Source of the DNA: JAYEHC01 sp964490635
GTDB taxonomy: Bacteria > Patescibacteriota > Minisyncoccia > JAHIHE01 > JAGLIN01
Assembly: GCA_964490635.1 (NCBI GenBank)
Contig: CAZBCK010000037.1
Location: 1 to 9,738 of the forward strand
Direction of reading: 5' to 3'
DNA length: 9,738 nt
The translations under genes and the position numbers were made by a program. The notes under the pieces are model-generated. The model was not told the DNA's origin and did no database searches. It saw only the letters and a program-made list of their open reading frames with translations. Within the stretch, counting starts at the first letter, position 1, and each line of letters begins with the position of its first letter. This document shows positions 5,567-9,738 of the stretch, one piece after another.

Positions 5567-5575
5567 TGTTAAAAT
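5567..5575 (+). promoter_or_regulatory. Extended -10 motif, probably giving a leaderless transcript
   Basis: TGTTAAAAT at 5567-5575 is identical to the motifs upstream of the genes at 1848 and 4164. The -10 hexamer ends 7 nt before ATG 5583, so transcription would start on or beside the start codon. No convincing -35 box is seen; the extended TG may compensate. Confidence 0.5.
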
Positions 5576-5582
5576 AAATATT

Positions 5583-6228
5583 ATGGATGAAATAATTTTG
5601 ACTTATTTATTGTCTGTGTTTGTTGTCGTAATAATATTTTTGGCTGGGGCATGGCATAATAAAAAGGCAAATCGTTATAAAGAATCAATAATAAATAATA
5701 TAATTCGTATGACAAATTTTAAAAAAGACAAATGGAGGAATCTAAAGGGTGTTTATAATAATAAGGAAGTATTAGTAAAAACTTGTTTATTTAATGAATA
5801 TGCCATACCAAAAAAAATCATTTACAATAGATATTGAAACCAGTTTTTATGATGTGTCAAAACAAATACTTATTCCTAAATCATATTTTGTTTTAAAGCA
5901 AAAAGAATCATTTTTTGGCTTAAAGAGAAAATCAAATATAAATTCCAGTGATTTTGAAAATAGTTTTAGCATAAAGAGTAGAAATAATTTAGCGCTTAAT
6001 AATAAAATTGAACAGAAATTTAAGCTTCTTTTAAAAAATAAATGTTTTAATGATTATACGGTATTTAAAATTCAAGCACCTTCCAAATTTCATATTAAAG
6101 ATAGAGGAAAAATTATTTTTGAGAAATTAAATTATAAAGTTGCTAAAAATACCGATTTTCTCAAAATCGCGATGGATATTGTAGTTGATATCGCGAAGCA
6201 GATGGATGAGATGAAGATGGGGAGATAG
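5583..6228 (+). pseudogene. Membrane-anchored protein, split by a frameshift at an A8 run
   Basis: Two overlapping frames read as one protein. The first (ATG 5583 to 5837) has an N-terminal transmembrane segment at about residues 6-23, then a basic region ending ...CLFNEYAIPKK. The second, open through 6228, continues KKSFTIDIETSFYDVSK and on to a Lys-rich C-terminus. The join is the run of eight A's at 5810-5817. With seven A's the frames fuse into one chain of about 214 residues, continuing PKKSFTID. The ATG at 5794 lies inside the first frame and has no ribosome site, so two separate genes are unlikely. The cause could be a sequencing or assembly indel, a real mutation, or polymerase slippage on the A run that yields some full-length product. 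The family is not recognised. It follows glyS closely but has its own -10 motif. Confidence 0.65.
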
Positions 6229-6260
6229 AACATATTCTGTCGGGTAAGTATTATTTATGT

Positions 6261-6284
6261 GGGAGCGGATTTGCAATCCGTTTC
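6261..6284. repeat. Short palindromic repeat around GGATTTGCAATCC
   Basis: CGGATT (6266-6271) and AATCCG (6275-6280) form a tight hairpin, with weaker pairing extending outward through GGGAG and TTTC. It looks like one more dispersed palindromic unit, distinct in sequence from the TGTCAT-ended repeats. It lies 32 bp after the frameshifted gene and is not followed by a T run, so it is not a clear terminator. Confidence 0.5.
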
Positions 6285-6323
6285 TGATGTTTTGAAAATA
6301 ATAAAAAACTATATTTTAATTTA

Positions 6324-6453
6324 TCATCCCGAGCGACGATAGGAGCCGAGGGATCCCTCTTAATCGCATCAAAGATAATATTTAAATTATCCATTTTTAG
6401 AGCGATTCCTCCGTCCGCTTATTTGTATCTCATTCGCTCCAGTCGGAATGACA
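6324..6453. repeat. Composite interspersed repeat, copy B, with second terminal unit
   Basis: Bases 6324-6408 are the reverse complement of copy A at 887-998, lacking about 25 bases of it. The element continues to a second inverted end unit (GATTCCTCCGTCCGC at 6404-6418 through GTCGGAATGACA at 6442-6453). The whole is therefore two different TGTCAT-type end units facing outward around an A/T-rich spacer of about 46 bp. The spacer is shared with copy A, so spacer and end unit moved or were copied together. This accounts for most of the 292-bp gap 6229-6520. The remainder holds the small palindrome at 6261 and the leader of the next gene. Confidence 0.8.
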
Positions 6454-6520
6454 GGAATTTTAATAAAAGGATCCAGTTAAGGAGTCATGGAGCCAACAAC
6501 TAAAAATAATTTTACCAATA

Positions 6521-6988
6521 ATGAAAAAATTTATTGTCATCTGCGATAGTATTAGGAGTCTGCATAATGTCGGCTCTGTTTTTAGAACGGCGGACGGAGC
6601 GGGGATAGACAAAATTTATTTATGTGGGATAACCGGACATCCAGATGTTCCAAAGGCGGAGAGAAAAATTTCCAAAGTGGCTTTGGGCGCGCAGGATTTT
6701 ATAGAATGGGAATATGTTAAGCAATCTTGGCGGCTGGCGGATAAATTGAAAAAAGAGGGCTATCAAATTATCTCGCTTGAACAGACGCCAAAAAGTATCA
6801 GTTATACAAAATTCAAACCGAAATTTCCGCTGGCTTTGATTATTGGCAATGAAGGCAAAGGAGTGAAAAAATCTTTGCTAAAAAGATCCGACTATGTTAT
6901 TGATATTCCGATGCGCGGACAAAAAAAGTCGTTGAATGTTTCCGTTGCTCTTGGAATCGCGACTTATTGGATTGGGGAGTTTAAATAA
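6521..6988 (+). CDS. SPOUT-family RNA 2'-O-methyltransferase (TrmH/SpoU)
   Basis: The predicted reaction is transfer of a methyl group from SAM to a ribose 2'-OH in tRNA or rRNA; the target base cannot be told from sequence. All three SpoU motifs are present in 155 residues: motif 1 NVGSVFRTADGAG (16-28, with the conserved Asn16 and Arg22), motif 2 LIIGNEGKGV (106-115, with Glu111), and motif 3 DYVIDIPMRGQKKSLNVSVA (124-143), which forms the knotted SAM site. It consists of the catalytic domain only, without the extensions of E. coli TrmH or RlmB, close in size to TrmL, which methylates wobble base 34. The motif detail is closer to TrmH than to TrmL. No Shine-Dalgarno precedes ATG 6521; a TAAAAATAAT stretch at 6501-6510 may be the -10 region. 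Two other predicted tRNA-modifying genes follow downstream. Confidence 0.92.
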   Translation: MKKFIVICDSIRSLHNVGSVFRTADGAGIDKIYLCGITGHPDVPKAERKISKVALGAQDFIEWEYVKQSWRLADKLKKEGYQIISLEQTPKSISYTKFKPKFPLALIIGNEGKGVKKSLLKRSDYVIDIPMRGQKKSLNVSVALGIATYWIGEFK

Positions 6989-6997
6989 ACTATGACT

Positions 6998-7136
6998 GTT
7001 ATTGCGAGGAATGAAGTGGAGAGATAGTGAAACGGAATGGCGAAGCAATCATGGAACTATGCGCAAAGATATTAATTTTGGGATTGCCGCGTCGCTATCT
7101 CATTCGCTACGCTCACTCGGGCTCCTCGCAATGACA
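6998..7136. repeat. Head-to-head pair of TGTCATTGCGAGG repeats
   Basis: One diverged copy at 6998-7050 (TGTTATTGCGAGGA ... GGCGAAGCAATC) faces an inverted copy at 7080-7136, whose reverse complement reads TGTCATTGCGAGGAGCCC ... GACGCGGCAATCC. Between them lies a 29-bp A/T-rich spacer. Short open frames run through this element but match nothing and are artefacts of the repeat. The right end, ATGACA, sits 28 bp before the methyltransferase start codon. The spacer carries CAAAGATATTAATTTT, loosely like CAAAGATAATATTTAAATT in the spacer of the element at 6324. Confidence 0.8.
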
Positions 7137-7164
7137 GGTTATAACTCAAGAATCTTAAAACATT

Positions 7165-7887
7165 ATGAACAAAAACAACCCGCAAAAAATTATAGAAAAA
7201 ATTAGAGATGATTATAACTTAATTGCCAAAGAATGGGATTTAAGCAGGAACAGAGCTTCGCAGTTAAAAGTAAATTTGATAAAAAGCGTAGAACCAAAAT
7301 CTAAGGTTTTGGATATTGGTTGTGGCAACGCGTTGATATCCCCTTTCGTTTTGAAGAAAAGCGCTTTTTATTACGGCTTGGATATATCAGAGAAGCTTAT
7401 TGAAATTTCCAGAGAAAAATATAAAAAAGAAATAGAAGAAGAAAAAGTAAAATTTTTTGTGGGGCAGGCGACTGAGCTCCCTTTTGGAGATGAAGAATTT
7501 GATTTTGTAATAAGTTTTGCCGTGTTACATCATATTCCTTCAAAGGAAATCCGCAAAAAGTTCTTTAAGGAAATAATGAGAATATCAAAACCAAACGCGA
7601 AAATAAAAATTATTGTTTGGAATCTTTTAAACGAGTGGACAAATAAAAGATTTGATATCGAAAATAAATTTAAGGGGAAAAATAGCGGAGACATTTTTAT
7701 TCCTTGGAAAGCGACTCAGGGGAAAATTATCAATCGCTATGTGCATCAGTTTTCCGAAGAAGAACTTTTCTCTCTTGCGAAAAATACGGGGTTTGAAAAT
7801 ATAAAGATCAATCTTTTCAACAGAGCGGGAAAAAAGACAGAAAATGGAGAGGAGATGGTTTTGGAGATGGAATATGCAAAGTGCTAA
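7165..7887 (+). CDS. Trm9/ALKBH8-like SAM methyltransferase, putative tRNA wobble-U modifier
   Basis: This class I (Rossmann-fold) SAM-dependent methyltransferase has 240 residues. Motif I is VLDIGCGNA (48-56), followed by YGLDIS with acidic D73 and the post-motif FDFVISFAVLHHI (112-124). The features beyond the generic fold are what point to Trm9/ALKBH8: the N-terminal DDYNLIAKEWDLSR (yeast Trm9 has a similar VYNEIAPHFSQTR), a Trp after the fourth strand (W152), DIFIPW at 176-181 (DVFVPW in Trm9), and RYVHQFSEEEL at 191-201 (RYYHLYREGEL in Trm9), from memory of the yeast sequence. Those enzymes methyl-esterify cm5U34 in tRNA to mcm5U34, with the small partner Trm112. elp3, whose product makes the cm5U precursor, is 23 bp away tail-to-tail. 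A generic UbiE/COQ5-type role remains possible. No Shine-Dalgarno is present and the leader is short. Confidence 0.8.
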   Translation: MNKNNPQKIIEKIRDDYNLIAKEWDLSRNRASQLKVNLIKSVEPKSKVLDIGCGNALISPFVLKKSAFYYGLDISEKLIEISREKYKKEIEEEKVKFFVGQATELPFGDEEFDFVISFAVLHHIPSKEIRKKFFKEIMRISKPNAKIKIIVWNLLNEWTNKRFDIENKFKGKNSGDIFIPWKATQGKIINRYVHQFSEEELFSLAKNTGFENIKINLFNRAGKKTENGEEMVLEMEYAKC

Positions 7888-7896
7888 AAAATAACA

Positions 7897-7922
7897 AAAA
7901 AGCAATTCGGTCATAGCTTTTT
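7897..7922. terminator. Possible bidirectional terminator between convergent genes
   Basis: AAAAAGC (7897-7903) pairs with GCTTTTT (7916-7922) around a 12-nt loop. Its A-run and T-run arms would give a T tract after the hairpin on either strand. It spans the elp3 stop codon and sits between the two convergent genes. The stem is weak (only two G-C pairs), so confidence is limited. Confidence 0.4.
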
Positions 7923-9632
7923 AACCATATACTCATTCTCCAATTTATATCCCAATTTTCGATAATAATTCCGCACGCCAATTCCGCTGATGACGGCGAT
8001 TTTTTTTAAACCAAATTCCTGCGAAGCGATTTTTTCCGCTTCCAGAATTAGTTTTTTCCCAAGTCCGATATGTTGCGGGAATTTTTTGTTTTTGGATCTT
8101 ATTGGCATCATCTGTCCATAAGTGTGAACCTCACGGATGATTGCGGCATTGTTTAAAGCGCTTAGATTGTTTGAAAATCGGTTTGAGAGTTGGAGCTCAG
8201 GTTTTAACCTGTAAGTTGAATTGACTTGTTTAGACCAAAATTCATTACACTCTAAAGAGTAAACTTCGGTTCTCGGACAATTTATCCCGTTTATTCTCAA
8301 TCTTAAGAGTGAATAAAGATTTTTTCTTTCTTTATCTTCAAAACTCAGAAATATTTCTTTGCCATTTGAGGCGTTATAATCTTGGCGGAAGAGTTTTAAA
8401 TTTTTAACCCCCCAGCTCCTCTTGTTAGAGGGAATATTATTATTTCTAACTTCCCGGCATCTGATGCATTTACATCGCCAATTTTCCTCTTCTGATTTTT
8501 TCTTTAAAACTTGTCGTAGATTAGAAACTTTGTTTCCAGCGACAATACTTGTGGAAGGGATGTCGCGAATAAGGCGGGTAATTCTGATGTAATAAGGGAT
8601 TATCTTTTTTATCTCAGCCAGCAATTCAATAAGTTCCCGGTTAGAATATGGTTTGTATCTACCACTTTTCCACCATTTATAAATAGGAGAATTTTTTACA
8701 ACAACGCACGGATAAATTTTCAGCATATCTGGCTGAAAATCAGGATTGGAAAATAATTCTTTGAACATTGCCAGATCTTTCTGACAACTTGACCCTGGTA
8801 AATTTGGCATCATATGATAGTTTATTTTAAATCCCGCTTCTTTTAATAACTTTGTTGCTTTGATTGTTGTGGCAACAGAATGTCCGCGTTTGTTTAATTT
8901 CAAGACATTGTCATAAATACTTTGCACGCCGATCTCAACCCGTGTCGCGCCCAGTTTTCTCATTCTGATAATTTCTTTTTCATCAATATAATCCGGGCGT
9001 GTTTCCAGAGTGAGTCCGATAATTCTATGTTTGGATCTTTCATTGGTTTTTTGGAGCTGTTGCAGGGTCGTAGAAACGAGGCAATGCCTCGTCTCTACCG
9101 TTGCAATTTCATTACATGCCCGAAAACACTCCTTAATGAACCAAGTTTGATACTGTTTCGGAAAATATGAAAAAGTTCCGCCCATAACAATAAGCTCAAT
9201 CTTGTCCGTTTTGTGCCCCGTCGCTTCCAGTGATCTTAATCTCGCTACTACTTGTCGGTACGGATGAAAATCTGTCAAAATTGCCCGCATTACCGCCGGT
9301 TCGTTTGATAAATAACTTTTCGGCATATCTTTTTCAGTCGGGCAATAAACACAAGTTCCCGGACAAGCGTATGGTTTTGTCAGAACTGCCACAACTGCCA
9401 CACCGGACAAAGTACGAATATTTTTAGTTATTAGAAGATCTTCAATATTTTTATTCGGCTTGATCTTTTTATTTTTTACCATTTTTCGGTAAACTTTCAA
9501 AACTTCCGCATTTGTCGGATTCGGCAAGCCGAATCTCTTTGAAGCTTCTCTTTTTAATTTCAGAAAATATTTATTCTGCCTTTTTGAAGGGATTTTTTTA
9601 TAAAGTTGTTTAATGATGTATTGATTGATCAT
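7911..9632 (-). CDS. elp3: Elp3: radical-SAM / acetyltransferase tRNA wobble-uridine enzyme
   Basis: Elp3 uses SAM and acetyl-CoA to place a carboxymethyl group on C5 of wobble uridine (cm5U34); in eukaryotes it is the catalytic subunit of Elongator, while bacterial and archaeal forms work without the other subunits. In 573 residues: a basic N-terminal tRNA-binding region (1-70), the radical-SAM cluster motif CPGTCVYC (C90, C94, C97), VMGGTFSYFP (149-158), GLTLETRPDYI (206-216), VEIGVQS (232-238), a zinc site CKCIRC (C387, C389, C392), and a C-terminal GNAT domain with AIIREVHTYGQ (497-507), acetyl-CoA loop QHIGLG (520-525) and YYRKLGY (556-562). All key residues are present, so it looks active. 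It is longer than many prokaryotic forms because of two odd segments: residues 179-188, encoded by a palindromic repeat, and an enlarged linker at about 451-496. It has its own promoter at the right edge and no clear Shine-Dalgarno. Confidence 0.96.
   Translation of the reverse strand: MINQYIIKQLYKKIPSKRQNKYFLKLKREASKRFGLPNPTNAEVLKVYRKMVKNKKIKPNKNIEDLLITKNIRTLSGVAVVAVLTKPYACPGTCVYCPTEKDMPKSYLSNEPAVMRAILTDFHPYRQVVARLRSLEATGHKTDKIELIVMGGTFSYFPKQYQTWFIKECFRACNEIATVETRHCLVSTTLQQLQKTNERSKHRIIGLTLETRPDYIDEKEIIRMRKLGATRVEIGVQSIYDNVLKLNKRGHSVATTIKATKLLKEAGFKINYHMMPNLPGSSCQKDLAMFKELFSNPDFQPDMLKIYPCVVVKNSPIYKWWKSGRYKPYSNRELIELLAEIKKIIPYYIRITRLIRDIPSTSIVAGNKVSNLRQVLKKKSEEENWRCKCIRCREVRNNNIPSNKRSWGVKNLKLFRQDYNASNGKEIFLSFEDKERKNLYSLLRLRINGINCPRTEVYSLECNEFWSKQVNSTYRLKPELQLSNRFSNNLSALNNAAIIREVHTYGQMMPIRSKNKKFPQHIGLGKKLILEAEKIASQEFGLKKIAVISGIGVRNYYRKLGYKLENEYMVKKL
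8198..8211 (-). repeat. Small palindrome in the enlarged Elp3 linker
   Basis: CAGGTTTTAACCTG is a perfect 14-bp inverted repeat (6-bp arms, 2-nt centre) encoding part of YRLKPE, residues 474-479. It sits in the stretch between LRLRI (443-449) and the GNAT start AIIREVHTYG, which is longer than I expect for the family. It may mark a second repeat insertion, but the flanks pair poorly. Confidence 0.4.
9070..9098 (-). repeat. 29-nt palindromic repeat translated inside elp3
   Basis: The 14-nt arm GTAGAAACGAGGCA (9070-9083) is followed by a single central A and then TGCCTCGTCTCTAC (9085-9098), complementary except at one position, which is a G-U pair in the mRNA. It encodes Elp3 residues 179-188, VETRHCLVST, between ECFRACNEIA and LQKTNERSKHRIIGLT, a spot where homologues are variable. 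It resembles the dispersed GAGACGAGGC-type palindromes found between genes, here kept in frame. Confidence 0.75.
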
Positions 9633-9689
9633 AGATAAATATTAAATTGTGAGAGAAAAAATATTAAATATTATTTTAGTTCTCTTTTA

Positions 9690-9718
9690 AGTATAATGTC
9701 ATAAATATGTTTTATCAA
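9690..9718 (-). promoter_or_regulatory. elp3 promoter
   Basis: Reading the minus strand, the -35 box TTGATA (9718-9713), a 17-bp spacer and the -10 box TATACT (9695-9690) match sigma70-type consensus at 5 of 6 positions each. Transcription should start near 9683, leaving a leader of about 50 nt rich in A and T without a clear Shine-Dalgarno. On the plus strand TATAAT at 9692-9697 overlaps this, so a divergent transcript leaving the window is possible, but its -35 is poor. Confidence 0.7.
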
Positions 9719-9738
9719 GAGGGTTTAATATAAATCGT

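Noticed and set aside
6487..6549. Short upstream frame (20 codons) with AAGGAG just before it, overlapping the TrmH-family start
   Set aside because: The AAGGAG lies only 2 nt from the ATG, too close for normal initiation, and the peptide has no recognisable character. Translational coupling cannot be excluded.
887..7136. CRISPR array or transposase-bearing insertion sequence behind the repeats
   Set aside because: The repeats are palindromic, few, unevenly spaced and in mixed orientation, and there is no cas or transposase gene in the window.
7002..7205. Open frame of 67 codons before the methyltransferase
   Set aside because: Nearly all of it translates the paired TGTCATTGCGAGG repeats, and it overlaps the real methyltransferase start in another frame.
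7627..7914. Minus-strand open frame of 95 codons antisense to the methyltransferase
   Set aside because: It shadows the conserved methyltransferase and its composition is that of antisense A/T-rich coding sequence.
5583..9632. Recoded TGA (glycine) as in some Patescibacteria
   Set aside because: elp3 ends at a TGA exactly where the family ends, and no gene needs TGA read through.

Overview
The window looks like part of a small, AT-rich bacterial genome, most likely from the Candidate Phyla Radiation (Patescibacteria, perhaps a Parcubacteria-like lineage). This rests on combined hints, not a marker-gene test. The genes are short and low in GC, and most protein genes lack a Shine-Dalgarno site. 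The code is standard (TGA ends elp3, TAG ends rodA, TAA ends others). The glycyl-tRNA synthetase is the single-chain alpha2 type, there is a stand-alone Elp3, and the gaps between genes are filled with palindromic repeats. No transposase, phage gene, CRISPR array or tRNA gene was recognised.

Left part (1-1780): the 3' end of a 23S rRNA gene, a 1.18 kb spacer, then 5S rRNA. The spacer holds a strong A/T hairpin, a micro-ORF with the only good Shine-Dalgarno in the window but broken by an 11-bp tandem duplication, a roughly 165-bp structured inverted repeat, a composite interspersed repeat, and a coiled-coil gene with a near-consensus promoter whose transcript should be leaderless. An intrinsic terminator closes the unit after 5S.

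Middle (1780-6500): a membrane-anchored Cys-rich protein behind a promoter built of 8-bp tandem repeats; rodA (cell-wall glycosyltransferase) behind a hairpin with a duplicated arm; a repeat pair with compensatory changes; glyS; and a membrane-anchored protein of unknown function split by a frameshift at an A8 run. An extended -10 motif, TGTTAAAAT, recurs upstream of three of these genes, and TGCTATAAT lies upstream of the coiled-coil gene.

Right part (6500-9738): three RNA-modification genes. A short SPOUT 2'-O-methyltransferase (TrmH/SpoU family) and a Trm9/ALKBH8-like SAM methyltransferase lie on the plus strand. elp3 faces the methyltransferase tail-to-tail, 23 bp away, with its own promoter at the right edge. 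In eukaryotes Elp3 (within Elongator) makes the cm5U precursor at tRNA position 34 and Trm9/ALKBH8 methylates it to mcm5U, so the pair reads as a candidate minimal bacterial mcm5U34 pathway. elp3 also carries a 29-nt palindrome inside its reading frame, which looks like a repeat that invaded a coding gene and is translated.
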